From: Chitinophaga arvensicola
Lineage (GTDB): Bacteria; Bacteroidota; Bacteroidia; Chitinophagales; Chitinophagaceae
DNA: 64,000 bases
Reading direction: 5' to 3'
NCBI RefSeq assembly: GCF_900110835.1
Contig: NZ_FOJG01000002.1
Span: 248,001 to 312,000 of the forward strand
The position numbers and the translations under genes are program-made. Position 1 is the stretch's first letter; each line of letters starts with the position of its first letter. The notes under the pieces were generated by a model that worked only from the letters and a program-made list of their open reading frames with translations, ran no database searches and was not told the origin of the DNA. This document shows, piece by piece, positions 1-8,371 of the stretch.

Positions 1-55
1 ACTATGGATTTGTCATTCGTAATTCTTATTTCGATACATTAGCATAAAAAAAGCT

Positions 56-982
56 ATGAAAAACCTCCACATCCCTGCAATATGTGTTCATGAATATGGA
101 GGCCCTGAGCAGTTACAACTGCAGGAAGTGCCTGTTCCTGTACCGGCAAAAGACCAGGTATTGATCAAAATAGTTGCCAGTGGCGTTAATCCTATCGACT
201 GGAAAATAAGAGAAGGTTTTATGAAACATCCTTTGCCTTATGTGCCGGGCGTAGAAGCCTCGGGTATCGTTACTGCTGTAGGAGAGGGCGTTTTCGGTAA
301 AAAGGTGGGAGATGAAGTGTATGGTGCGGTAGATGGTTCTTATGCCACATACGCCGTTACACCGGCAGAACTGCTGTTCCGCAAACCCCATAGTCTCACT
401 TTCGAGGAAGCTGCTGCCATGGGAGGCGCTAAAACCGCCTGGGGTGCATTGTTTGATGTAGGCCGGCTGGTAAAAGGCCAGCGGATTCTTATCCATGCGG
501 GGGCAGGGGGAGTAGGTCATTTCGCGGTACAACTTGCCTATAACGCCGGCGCATATGTTATCGCCACTGCCAGCGCTGAAAATATCGATTTTGTAACTTC
601 CCTTGGCGCCGATGAGGTGATCGACTATAAAGCAGCTCCCTTTGAAACGCAGGTATCCTCGGTTGACATTGTGCTGGATACCGTAGGGGGAGATACCACC
701 GAAAGGTCGCTGCAGGTGCTCAAACCAGATGGACTGCTGGTGAGTATTGTACAGATGCCGGATCCGGAAAAGGTTACTGCAGCGGGTGTTCGTGCGCAAT
801 GGGGCGGTACCAAAACGCTCGCCGCCATGAAGGAGGTACACAAGCTGCTGGATAAGGGATTGATCCAACCTTATGTGCGTAAGATATTCCAGCCACTCTC
901 GCAGGCTGCTGCCGCACAGGAATACAGTAAAAACGGAGGAGCAGGCAGGGGAAAGATTGTCCTGAAGATCTCTGAAGTATAA
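56..982 (+). CDS. NADP-dependent quinone-type oxidoreductase (MDR family)
   Basis: A 308-residue zinc-free medium-chain dehydrogenase/reductase of the quinone oxidoreductase type. The N-terminal half is the GroES-like substrate domain, with the family segment GVNPIDWKIREG near residues 43-54. The nucleotide-binding loop AGAGGVG lies at 148-154, and no cysteine cluster for structural zinc is present. Such enzymes reduce quinones or enones with NADPH in the cytoplasm. It converges on an HxlR regulator gene 47 bp downstream. HxlR proteins often control quinone or electrophile detoxification, so a linked role is plausible but inferred. The true substrate cannot be read from sequence. Confidence 0.9.
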   Translation: MKNLHIPAICVHEYGGPEQLQLQEVPVPVPAKDQVLIKIVASGVNPIDWKIREGFMKHPLPYVPGVEASGIVTAVGEGVFGKKVGDEVYGAVDGSYATYAVTPAELLFRKPHSLTFEEAAAMGGAKTAWGALFDVGRLVKGQRILIHAGAGGVGHFAVQLAYNAGAYVIATASAENIDFVTSLGADEVIDYKAAPFETQVSSVDIVLDTVGGDTTERSLQVLKPDGLLVSIVQMPDPEKVTAAGVRAQWGGTKTLAAMKEVHKLLDKGLIQPYVRKIFQPLSQAAAAQEYSKNGGAGRGKIVLKISEV

Positions 983-1029
983 AATACGGTTGCCGGGCTG
1001 ACAGTTTTCACTTGTCAGCCCATTTCATT

Positions 1030-1422
1030 TTATTTACCCAGTATTTTCTTGCGGTGCTGAATGCCCCATTTCTGCAGGGCTCCTATTACGCTGTCCAGCG
1101 TAGCGGCGTAGGGCGTCAGGGTATATTCCACCGATACCGGCTGTGAATCATATACCGTCCGCTTCACCAGTTTATGCGTTTCCAGGTCTTTTAATTCTTT
1201 GGAAAGCACTTTGGAGGTGATTTTTGGAATGCTTCGTTCAATATCACGGAAACGCTTATGCCCCCTGGAAACTGCGATGATAATGGGCAGCTTCCATTTT
1301 CCGCTGATCACATCCAGCGCGTCTCTGACCGGCATAATTACTTTGTGGCAGTCGGTATGACTGCTTTCCTCCGCGTATGGTTTGCCACAATTAATAGTGA
1401 GTTCTTCTGTCTTCATCTGCAT
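1030..1422 (-). CDS. HxlR-family transcriptional regulator
   Basis: A 130-residue winged-helix regulator of the HxlR (DUF24) family. The family signature runs from VISGKWKLPII to the recognition helix ITSKVLSKELKDLE and the wing LVKRTVY, followed by VEYTLTP. Two N-terminal cysteines (C12 and C25) sit where redox-sensing HxlR proteins such as YodB and HypR carry reactive thiols; that is suggestive only. The gene is divergent from a DsbA-like gene across about 100 bp and converges on a quinone-type oxidoreductase. The start at 1422 is followed by a second Met two codons on, so either may be used. Confidence 0.9.
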   Translation of the reverse strand: MQMKTEELTINCGKPYAEESSHTDCHKVIMPVRDALDVISGKWKLPIIIAVSRGHKRFRDIERSIPKITSKVLSKELKDLETHKLVKRTVYDSQPVSVEYTLTPYAATLDSVIGALQKWGIQHRKKILGK

Positions 1423-1521
1423 ACAGTTGGTTACCTCCAGTAAAGCACTTACTTTAAGGAAACTGGTTACTTTTTGATAGCAAATATATTAACTTTGTAG
1501 ATGGAACTTAAATTAAAATAG
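1423..1521. promoter_or_regulatory. Divergent promoter region between hxlR-type and dsbA-type genes
   Basis: The 99-bp divergent spacer holds a Bacteroidetes -7 box TAACTTTG at 1490-1497, correctly placed for the forward DsbA-like gene. No exact TTTG -33 box is seen 19-21 bp upstream. Two GGTTAC motifs (1429-1434 and 1465-1470) occur, and the first forms the small dyad TTAC-N5-GTAA (1431-1443). Spaced GTTAC/GTAA-type half sites are typical of HxlR operators, so autoregulation plus control of the neighbour is a reasonable inference. No experimental support exists here. Confidence 0.4.
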
Positions 1522-2229
1522 ATGAAAGTAGAAATATGGTCAGATATCATGTGTCCGTTTTGCTACATCGGCAAGCGGAGATTTGAAGAGGCGCTGGAGC
1601 AGTTTCCCGACAAAGATAATATCACGGTGGAATGGAAGAGCTTCCAGCTCAATCCTTCCCTCAAATCCCAGCCTGGAAAGGATGTATATGATTATGTGGC
1701 AGAAATGAAAGGGCAATCCCGTGAATGGGCAGTAACCGTGCACGAACAACTGACGGGAACCGCCCGGGAAGCGGGTCTTACATATAATTTCGATAAGGCA
1801 GTGATTGCGAACTCCTTTGATGCGCACCGGCTGATTCAGCTGGCCAAACAACAGGGCCTCGGCGACGCAGCAGAAGAAAGATTGTTTTACGCCTACTTCA
1901 CAGAAGGGAAAGACGTGAGCGATCACGCTACGTTACTGGAATTAGGAGTGGAAATAGGACTGGACAAAGCCACTGTGGCCGCTGTACTGGATACCACAGA
2001 ACTGGCTGCCGCTGTTAACAGGGATGTCAACGAAGCACAGCAACTTGGTATCAGAGGCGTACCGTTCTTTGTAATGGACCGTAAATACGGCGTTTCCGGC
2101 GCTCAACCGGTAGAGGCATTTACACAAACATTGCAACAGTCGTTTGCAGAATGGAAGAGCACACAACCGGTAAATACGCTGGATACTTTGTCCGGCCCCG
2201 TTTGTACACCAGATGGAGATTGCCAATAA
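1522..2229 (+). CDS. DsbA-family oxidoreductase (FrnE-like)
   Basis: A 235-residue thioredoxin-fold protein of the DsbA/FrnE/2-hydroxychromene-2-carboxylate isomerase family. The dithiol active site CPFC is at residues 11-14, right after the first strand. The cis-proline loop is seen in GIRGVPFFVMDRKYGVSGAQP. There is no signal peptide, so it is probably cytoplasmic, as for FrnE proteins that act in oxidative-stress tolerance. A C-terminal CTPDGDC segment adds two cysteines. The divergent HxlR regulator is the likely controller. The start is placed at the ATG 25 bp after the TAACTTTG box. Confidence 0.88.
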   Translation: MKVEIWSDIMCPFCYIGKRRFEEALEQFPDKDNITVEWKSFQLNPSLKSQPGKDVYDYVAEMKGQSREWAVTVHEQLTGTAREAGLTYNFDKAVIANSFDAHRLIQLAKQQGLGDAAEERLFYAYFTEGKDVSDHATLLELGVEIGLDKATVAAVLDTTELAAAVNRDVNEAQQLGIRGVPFFVMDRKYGVSGAQPVEAFTQTLQQSFAEWKSTQPVNTLDTLSGPVCTPDGDCQ

Positions 2230-2247
2230 TTGGATAATTATAAAGTG

Positions 2248-2287
2248 ATTGGTCGGGTAACGTATGTTGTCCGGCCAATTTTTTTTA
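2248..2287 (+). terminator. Rho-independent terminator after the DsbA-like gene
   Basis: ATTGGTCGG (2248-2256) pairs with CCGGCCAAT (2271-2279), with one G-U pair, and is followed by eight T residues. It lies 19 bp after the stop codon. Confidence 0.75.
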
Positions 2288-2406
2288 AAGAGGAATTCAC
2301 GATCATTTTTCTTCCGAAGAAACAAATTCCCATCCGTTAACGCCATCCAAACAGTTACAACCGGATTCCGATTATCTTCTTAGCTTTACGCCTCAAACAC
2401 CCCTTT

Positions 2407-3363
2407 ATGGCCTTGCTGAAAAGAATAAACCCTTTTTCCAGACAAAACGACGACACCGGATTTGGCATTAACGCAAATGGATACGGTGGTCGTTTTATTA
2501 ACCGGGATGGTAGCTTTAATATTCGTCGGGAAGGACGTTCATTTATGCACCGTTTCAATATCTATCATGCTTTACTGAATGTACCCGCCTGGCAGTTTGC
2601 GGCGGTAATCCTGCTGTTTTATTTTTCCATCAACCTGATGTATTCCGGTATTTACTGGTGGATAGGAACGGATGGTTTCCAGGGAATTATTGGTAAAACA
2701 CCCTGGGCACGCTTTAAGGAAATATTCTTCTTTAGCACGGAAACCTTTACCACCGTGGGTTATGGCCGCGTGAATCCTATTGGCGATGGCGTTAACCTGG
2801 TGGCCTCTATAGAAGCGATGACCGGCTTCCTGTCGTTTGCTGTGGCAACGGGTCTTATCTATGGCCGGTTCTCCAAACCCAGGGCGCATCTGTTGTTCAG
2901 CGATCATGCGCTGATAGCGCCTTACCAGGATAAAACTGCGCTGATGTTCCGCTTTGCTTCCTACAAGGAAAATCATACCCTTACCAATGTGGAAGTATTG
3001 GTGACGATTGCTTTACAGGTGCAGGAAAACGGAGCGGCCGTGTACAGATTTTATACCCTGGCGCTGGAAAGAAATAAGATTGAAACCTTGTCGATGAACT
3101 GGACAGTGGTGCATGCCATTGATGAGGACAGTCCGCTTCTAGGATTCAATGCGCAGGATATGGAAACCGCAGATGTTGAGATTTACGTAACGGTAAGGGG
3201 CTTTAATGATGTGTATTCCAATACCGTGTTGCAGCGCACTTCCTACACCTACCAGGAAATAGTGTATAACCGGAAATTTGTACCGATGTACCGCGAAAGC
3301 GATAACGGTAAAACAACCGTACTCGAACTGCATCACCTGAATAAAACGAAGGAAATAGAATAG
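2407..3363 (+). CDS. Inward-rectifier potassium channel (KirBac type)
   Basis: A 318-residue prokaryotic Kir channel. Transmembrane helices lie near residues 62-84 and 132-153, around a pore loop ending in the potassium selectivity filter TVGYG at 116-120. The cytoplasmic C-terminal immunoglobulin-like domain follows (about 160-310), beginning with the family-typical GRFSKPRAHLLFSDHALI. It should form a tetrameric K+ channel in the inner membrane. Length is normal for KirBac. It stands alone, and its 3' end shares a bidirectional terminator with the convergent symporter gene. Confidence 0.93.
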   Translation: MALLKRINPFSRQNDDTGFGINANGYGGRFINRDGSFNIRREGRSFMHRFNIYHALLNVPAWQFAAVILLFYFSINLMYSGIYWWIGTDGFQGIIGKTPWARFKEIFFFSTETFTTVGYGRVNPIGDGVNLVASIEAMTGFLSFAVATGLIYGRFSKPRAHLLFSDHALIAPYQDKTALMFRFASYKENHTLTNVEVLVTIALQVQENGAAVYRFYTLALERNKIETLSMNWTVVHAIDEDSPLLGFNAQDMETADVEIYVTVRGFNDVYSNTVLQRTSYTYQEIVYNRKFVPMYRESDNGKTTVLELHHLNKTKEIE

Positions 3364-3367
3364 GAAG

Positions 3368-3404
3368 TTTTCCGGCTACAGTGCTGCTCACTGCAGCCGG
3401 AAAA
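3368..3404. terminator. Bidirectional terminator between convergent genes
   Basis: TTTTCCGGCT (3368-3377) pairs with AGCCGGAAAA (3395-3404), and the inner AGTG/CACT pairs as well. A/T tracts lie on both sides. It serves the Kir channel gene (+) and the symporter gene (-). Confidence 0.75.
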
Positions 3405-3408
3405 AAAG

Positions 3409-4854
3409 TTAAGCTGTTTTGCGGGAGATCAGCAGCAATCCGAGGAAAGTAAACAGCCCGTTGATGATCAGCAATTCCAGCCCTATCTGGAAGGCGCCGA
3501 AAATCCTGCTCTGGTTCAGATCTACTGCCAGGCAAAGCAGGGGAGCAGCCACACATACCAATGGTACCAGCGCGTCTTTCACTTTACGTTTGGTCAAGAT
3601 CCCAAAGGCAAATAATCCCAGTAAAGGGCCATAGGTATAAGTGGCCACTTTCAGGATTACGCCTATCATGCTCTGGTTATTGACCCATTCAAACACCATC
3701 ACAAACACCAGGAATACCAACGCCATGATGAGGTGAATCCGCTGGCGGTATTTTTTCTTTTGTTCCTCTGTCCAGTCGGTCCGTTGCTGCATATCCAGGA
3801 TATCGATACAGAAGGAAGATGTGAGTGCCGTCATAGCGCCATCTGCACTGGGGAACAGTGCGGATATCAGTGCAATAATAAAGATCACGGAAATCACGGG
3901 CGGCATATGATGCAATGCCAGCTCCGGGAATAATTTATCTCCCGTAACAGCAACCTGCTGCTGGGCGCCATATAAATGAAGCAAACCTCCCAGGAAAAGG
4001 AAGAGGCCAATAACGATCACCATGATAAAAGCCAGAGACACCATGTTCTTCTTCGAGTCTTTCAGCGTTTTTACGGAGATGTTTTTCTGCATCATTTCCT
4101 GATCAAGACCGGTCATCGTAATCGTGATGAATGCCCCCGCCAGGATCTGTTTGACGAAAAACAGCTTGCTATCCGGGTCTGTGTTGAAGATGGTGGTGAG
4201 CCCGCGTTCATGCATAGCCGTTATACTTTCACCAAGACTCAGGTTCATCGTATGCAGGATAAAGCCTACGCAAATGATCAGGCCGGCGAGCATACAGGTG
4301 GTTTGCAGGGTATCGGTGTACACGATCGTTTTCACTCCACCTTCATAGGTGTATAGTAAAATCATGAATAAGATGATCAGGGTGGTCATCCAGAAGGGAA
4401 CCCCAAAGCTGGACAGGATCGCGTCCTGTAAAATCCTTACCACCAGGTAAAGTCTGGCGGTAGCGCCCAGGGTGCGGGAGAGGATAAAGAACGATGCGCC
4501 TGTTTTATAGGAACTTCTGCCGAAGCGGCTATCCAGGTAATTATAGATAGAAGTAAGCTGTAGCCGGTAATAAAGCGGGATCAGCACATAGGCAATGGTA
4601 ATATACCCGATAAAATATCCCAGCGTGATCTGCATGTAGGAAAAGGCATCCCTGCCAACGGCTCCGGGTACGCTCACAAAGGTAACCCCGCTGAGAGAGG
4701 TACCTATCATACCAAAAGCCACGAGCATCCAGTTACTATTGCGGTTGCCGATGAAGAAAGAGTCATTGTTGGAGTTGCGGCCCGTATACCAGGCTACCAC
4801 CAGCAGAATTACAAAGTAGGCAATGACGAATGAGAATAATAATCCTGGAGACAT
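3409..4854 (-). CDS. Sodium:solute symporter family protein
   Basis: A 481-residue SSS-family (SLC5-like) permease with about 13 predicted membrane helices. Family features include the early WYTGRNSNNDSFFIGNRNSN segment after helix 1, GTSLSGVTFVSVPGAVG near helix 2, and FPSADGAMTALTSSFCIDIL late in the protein. It should move a small solute together with Na+ across the inner membrane. Sialic acid, proline, sugars or inositol are substrates of relatives, and the sequence alone does not decide. No catabolic gene lies beside it. Confidence 0.88.
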   Translation of the reverse strand: MSPGLLFSFVIAYFVILLVVAWYTGRNSNNDSFFIGNRNSNWMLVAFGMIGTSLSGVTFVSVPGAVGRDAFSYMQITLGYFIGYITIAYVLIPLYYRLQLTSIYNYLDSRFGRSSYKTGASFFILSRTLGATARLYLVVRILQDAILSSFGVPFWMTTLIILFMILLYTYEGGVKTIVYTDTLQTTCMLAGLIICVGFILHTMNLSLGESITAMHERGLTTIFNTDPDSKLFFVKQILAGAFITITMTGLDQEMMQKNISVKTLKDSKKNMVSLAFIMVIVIGLFLFLGGLLHLYGAQQQVAVTGDKLFPELALHHMPPVISVIFIIALISALFPSADGAMTALTSSFCIDILDMQQRTDWTEEQKKKYRQRIHLIMALVFLVFVMVFEWVNNQSMIGVILKVATYTYGPLLGLFAFGILTKRKVKDALVPLVCVAAPLLCLAVDLNQSRIFGAFQIGLELLIINGLFTFLGLLLISRKTA

Positions 4855-4883
4855 AAATCAAATTTAATCAAGATACTACTTTC

Positions 4884-4917
4884 CCGCTAAGGCGCAAAAG
4901 AGCAAAGACGCAAAGAT
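4884..4917. repeat. Intergenic GCAAAG-type repeat
   Basis: The stretch reads as CGCTAAGGCGC followed by phased GCAAA(A/G) units (GCGCAAAAG, AGCAAAGAC, GCAAAG). This kind of CGCTAAGGCGC/GACGCAAAG filler recurs between genes in many Bacteroidetes genomes (from memory, not searched). It sits in the spacer between the symporter and the MarR-GNAT gene. Confidence 0.45.
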
Positions 4918-5026
4918 AGTGTGTTCAGCATATCGCCGGAATGGGAATTTCAGGGGATTCTTTTCAGGGCTTAGGACTTGTCAGGTGTTACCAGCGACCG
5001 GATTATGTCTGAAAATTGCTGGTTTA

Positions 5027-5084
5027 AATTACTTGACATCGGCAAATAAATAATTTGCTTTTGTCAAGTAATTATTTAATTTTG
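5027..5084 (+). promoter_or_regulatory. Promoter within a perfect inverted repeat, MarR-GNAT gene
   Basis: AATTACTTGACA (5027-5038) and TGTCAAGTAATT (5062-5073) form a perfect 12-bp inverted repeat with a 23-bp spacer. Between and across the arms lies a consensus Bacteroidetes promoter: TTTG at 5054-5057, a 19-bp spacer, and TAATTTTG at 5077-5084. Transcription would start just before the ATG at 5103. The right arm covers the promoter spacer, so a bound protein would block transcription. MarR proteins bind such dyads, making autoregulation by the gene product likely. Confidence 0.7.
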
Positions 5085-5102
5085 CCTGATAAACAAGCAT
5101 CT

Positions 5103-6035
5103 ATGAGCATCGATTCTCCAGTTGTCAGCGACATCCGCCGTTTTAACCGCTTCTATACCGGCATGATCGGGTTATTGAACCAGCATATACTGGAAAGCAA
5201 TTTATCATTGTCGGAAGTGAGGGTATTATATGAAATCGGCCAACTGGGAAAATGTACTGCCGGGCAGTTGATCGGCATTCTGAAAATAGATGGTGGGTAC
5301 CTGAGCCGGATGTTGAAGAAGTTTGAGAAAGGCGGATTACTGAGTCGTCAGCAGTCTACCGCCGACGGACGTACGTTTTTTCTGCACCTGAGCGCTGCCG
5401 GTAAAAAAATGCTGGCGGGCCTGGAGGATAAGTCGACCTATGAAATCAGGCAGCTGACAGATCACCTGTCGGAAAAGCAGCAGCAACAGGTGGCAGGCGC
5501 TATGAAAACCATTGAACAGGTATTATCCGCCCAGCCGGGGGAAACTGTTTCGGATATCCATTTCCGTTATAACCTCCAGCCCGGCGATGTAGGATACCTT
5601 ATTTACCTCCACGGACATCTCTATGCAAGAGAGTCTGGTTACAACCTGGAGTTTGAAGCATATGTATGCAAGACGTTTTACGAATTCCTCCCTACCTATA
5701 ATCCGGCAAAGGATCGTATCTTTCTGGCTATTGCAGATAACCAGATCGTGGGTTCCGTTGCGATTCTGGGCTCCTCGCGCCACCTGGCCCAACTCCGCTG
5801 GTTCATTATCCATCCCGATTTCCGGGGAAGGGGTCTGGGTAAGCAATTACTGCAACAGGCACTGGATTTCTCCCGCGAAAAGCATTACCAGAAAGTTTAC
5901 CTGATGACGACCAGCATGCAGGAAACGGCGATTGCCCTTTACAAAAAGGCGGGTTTCCGCAAAACAGGGGAGAAGCACCTGCAATTGTGGGGGCAACAGC
6001 TGTATGAACAGCGTTATGACATGGATTTGTTTTAG
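5103..6035 (+). CDS. MarR-type HTH regulator fused to GNAT acetyltransferase
   Basis: A 310-residue fusion. Residues about 1-150 form a MarR winged helix, with LSEVRVLYEIGQLGKC, the recognition region GYLSRMLKKFEKGGLL and the wing STADGRTFFL. Residues about 155-310 form a GNAT N-acetyltransferase, with the acetyl-CoA loop HPDFRGRGLGKQLL and the C-terminal ALYKKAGFRKTGEK. An upstream TTG would add 16 residues. It falls inside the -33 box, so the ATG at 5103 is chosen. The fusion is a recognised architecture whose acetylation target is generally unknown. Confidence 0.9.
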   Translation: MSIDSPVVSDIRRFNRFYTGMIGLLNQHILESNLSLSEVRVLYEIGQLGKCTAGQLIGILKIDGGYLSRMLKKFEKGGLLSRQQSTADGRTFFLHLSAAGKKMLAGLEDKSTYEIRQLTDHLSEKQQQQVAGAMKTIEQVLSAQPGETVSDIHFRYNLQPGDVGYLIYLHGHLYARESGYNLEFEAYVCKTFYEFLPTYNPAKDRIFLAIADNQIVGSVAILGSSRHLAQLRWFIIHPDFRGRGLGKQLLQQALDFSREKHYQKVYLMTTSMQETAIALYKKAGFRKTGEKHLQLWGQQLYEQRYDMDLF

Positions 6036-6074
6036 TGAAAGGGCCGCTTTAAAGCCGCATCAACTCCGCTTCAC

Positions 6075-6536
6075 TTACGCATATTTATGCAGCATTACAA
6101 TCTGTCCCAGGTGGTAGGCATCGTGTTCCGCCAGGCCCTGTATGTAGTAAATGGCCTTGTTCCCGGTGCCGGGAAAGGTATCAAACAGTTCTTTCTCCGG
6201 AAACTTACGGATAGTGGCTACTATCTGCTCAAAGGAATGCGACAACCGGTGCAGGGTGGCCTGCCAGTTCTCCTCCCCGTTATTTTCGGGCATGTAGAAA
6301 TCGGGAAGATCCCCGTCCTGCTCAGGAGCTTCATTGTGCATATATCGTTGCGCCCGCTGATGCCAGAATATTACATGGTTTACAATCTGCCAGGTGTTGT
6401 TGGAGCCTTCAAAAGTTTTGATGGCCTGCCGGGCATCTATGCGTGAAAGATGTTCGTAAAAAGTGACGCCGATCCAGGGCTCACCTTTGTAAAGATTTTC
6501 AAGTGATATGGCGAAATGTTCGAGTAACAAAGACAT
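6075..6536 (-). CDS. DinB-family protein
   Basis: A 153-residue four-helix DinB/YfiT-like protein. The metal-binding histidines typical of the family are visible at H54 (NHVIFWH), H138 and H142 (EHDAYHLGQIV). Relatives include thiol-dependent S-transferases and DNA-damage-induced proteins of unknown role, so the reaction cannot be named. It is cytoplasmic, with no signal peptide. The gene is divergent from the acyl-CoA carboxylase gene across 113 bp. Confidence 0.85.
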   Translation of the reverse strand: MSLLLEHFAISLENLYKGEPWIGVTFYEHLSRIDARQAIKTFEGSNNTWQIVNHVIFWHQRAQRYMHNEAPEQDGDLPDFYMPENNGEENWQATLHRLSHSFEQIVATIRKFPEKELFDTFPGTGNKAIYYIQGLAEHDAYHLGQIVMLHKYA

Positions 6537-6649
6537 ACAATAGGATTTCTATTTTAAAAGATATCCGGACTGAAACGCCGGTAGCCTTCCCTAATTCGCA
6601 ATTTACTGAATTCTTTCCCTTATTTTTAAAGAATATAAAAACCATCGTT

Positions 6650-8287
6650 ATGGATCAGCAGCAATTGGAGACCAACAAAAATGAAGATGCTATGCGGATG
6701 GCAATCAGCACCATGAAACAACGCCTCGGTACCATCGAACAGGGCGGCGGAAAGAAAAGCCTGGAGAAAGTGAGACAAAGAGGAAAGCTCACAGCCAGGG
6801 AACGCATTCAGTATTTAATAGACAGGGATTCCCGTTTTACAGAAATCGGTGCTTTCGCCGCCTACGACATGTACGAAGAGTACGGCGGATGCCCCGCCGC
6901 CGGTACAGTTGGGGGTATTGGCTATGTTAGCGGCCGCCAGTGCATGATTGTCGCCAACGACATGACGGTAAAAGCCGGTGCCTGGTTTCCCATGACTGGC
7001 AAAAAAAACCTGCGCCTTCAGGAAATCGCCATGGAGAACCGCCTGCCGGTGATTTACCTGGTAGACAGCGCCGGTGTATTCCTTCCCATGCAGGATGAAA
7101 TATTTCCCGATAAGGAACATTTCGGTCGCATTTTTCGCAACAATGCACGCATGAGCGCTATGGGCATTACCCAGATTGCTGCGGTGATGGGCAGTTGCGT
7201 AGCCGGCGGCGCCTATCTGCCCATCATGAGCGATGAAGTACTGATGGTGGAAGGTAATGGCTCCATTTTCCTGGCAGGCCCCTATCTCGTAAAAGCCGCC
7301 ATCGGAGAAGACGTTGATGCGGAAACGTTAGGAGGCGCCGTTACACATACCGAGATCTCCGGTATAGCGGACTACAAATTTAAGTCAGACGAAGAATGCC
7401 TCGATCAGATCAAACGCATCGTCAGCAAACTTGGTAAACCCGAGAATGCAGGTTTTGACCGGATTGAACCACAAGCCCCTGCCAAACTTACAGAAGACCT
7501 GGACAGTGTACTGCCCGCAGATAGCTCCAGGCCTTATGATATGCTCGAAGTGATAGAACGGATAGTGGATGCCAATACCTTTGATCAGTATAAACAGGAC
7601 TACGGCAAAAGTATTCTCTGTGGTTATGCCCGCATCGACGGATGGGCTGTAGGTATCGTTGCCAATCAGCGTAAGATTGTAAAAAGCCGCAAGGGCGAAA
7701 TGCAGATGGGTGGCGTTATTTACAACGACAGCGCCGACAAGGCGGCCCGCTTCATTATGAATTGTAACCAGAAAAAAATCCCCCTGGTATTTTTACAGGA
7801 TGTTACCGGTTTTATGGTTGGCAGCAGAAGTGAGCATTCCGGCATCATCAAAGATGGCGCAAAACTCGTGAACGCGGTATCTAATTCCGTCGTGCCGAAA
7901 ATCACGGTCATCATCGGCAACTCCTACGGCGCCGGCAACTATGCCATGTGCGGTAAAGCCTATGATCCCCGCTTTATATACGCCTGGCCATCCGCTAAAA
8001 TAGCGGTGATGGGAGGAGAACAGGCGGCTAAAACATTGCTGCAGATCCAGGTGGCTTCCCTGAAATCAAAAGGACAGGAAATTACACCGGAAGAAGAAGC
8101 CAGGCTCCTGAAAGAAATTACCGATAAATACAATGCACAAACCACGCCTTATTATGCAGCTTCCCGGCTCTGGGTGGATGATATCATTGATCCTGCCGAT
8201 ACCCGGATCAGGATTGCGGAAGGCATCAAAGCCGCTAACAATGCGCCTGTAGAACAAGCGTTCAACGTAGGGGTGTTCCAGGTATAA
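6650..8287 (+). CDS. Acyl-CoA carboxylase beta subunit (methylcrotonyl-type carboxyltransferase)
   Basis: A 545-residue biotin-dependent carboxyltransferase with two crotonase-like halves. It transfers CO2 from carboxybiotin to an acyl-CoA. The segments FLQDVTGFMVGSRSEHSGI and GNSYGAGNYAMCGKAYDPRF, followed by VMGGEQAAKTL, resemble methylcrotonyl-CoA carboxylase more than propionyl-CoA carboxylase. This points to leucine breakdown, though the assignment is by motif memory. The biotin carboxylase/carrier subunit is not adjacent. The open frame extends 49 codons upstream, but that extension has no family sequence and lies under the divergent promoter region, so the ATG at 6650 is used. Confidence 0.88.
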   Translation: MDQQQLETNKNEDAMRMAISTMKQRLGTIEQGGGKKSLEKVRQRGKLTARERIQYLIDRDSRFTEIGAFAAYDMYEEYGGCPAAGTVGGIGYVSGRQCMIVANDMTVKAGAWFPMTGKKNLRLQEIAMENRLPVIYLVDSAGVFLPMQDEIFPDKEHFGRIFRNNARMSAMGITQIAAVMGSCVAGGAYLPIMSDEVLMVEGNGSIFLAGPYLVKAAIGEDVDAETLGGAVTHTEISGIADYKFKSDEECLDQIKRIVSKLGKPENAGFDRIEPQAPAKLTEDLDSVLPADSSRPYDMLEVIERIVDANTFDQYKQDYGKSILCGYARIDGWAVGIVANQRKIVKSRKGEMQMGGVIYNDSADKAARFIMNCNQKKIPLVFLQDVTGFMVGSRSEHSGIIKDGAKLVNAVSNSVVPKITVIIGNSYGAGNYAMCGKAYDPRFIYAWPSAKIAVMGGEQAAKTLLQIQVASLKSKGQEITPEEEARLLKEITDKYNAQTTPYYAASRLWVDDIIDPADTRIRIAEGIKAANNAPVEQAFNVGVFQV

Positions 8288-8371
8288 AAGAACGGAGATG
8301 CGGCAGGCAGCGCAAAAGGCCTTCCCGGCTGCATCTTCACACTTTATACTTATCTTCGCGCTTCTTTAAAA

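Noticed and set aside
113..868. Long antisense frame opposite the first oxidoreductase gene
   Set aside because: No family resemblance. The forward frame shows clear MDR motifs. The same holds for other antisense frames over 100 codons opposite conserved genes (for example opposite panB, ppk1 and metK).
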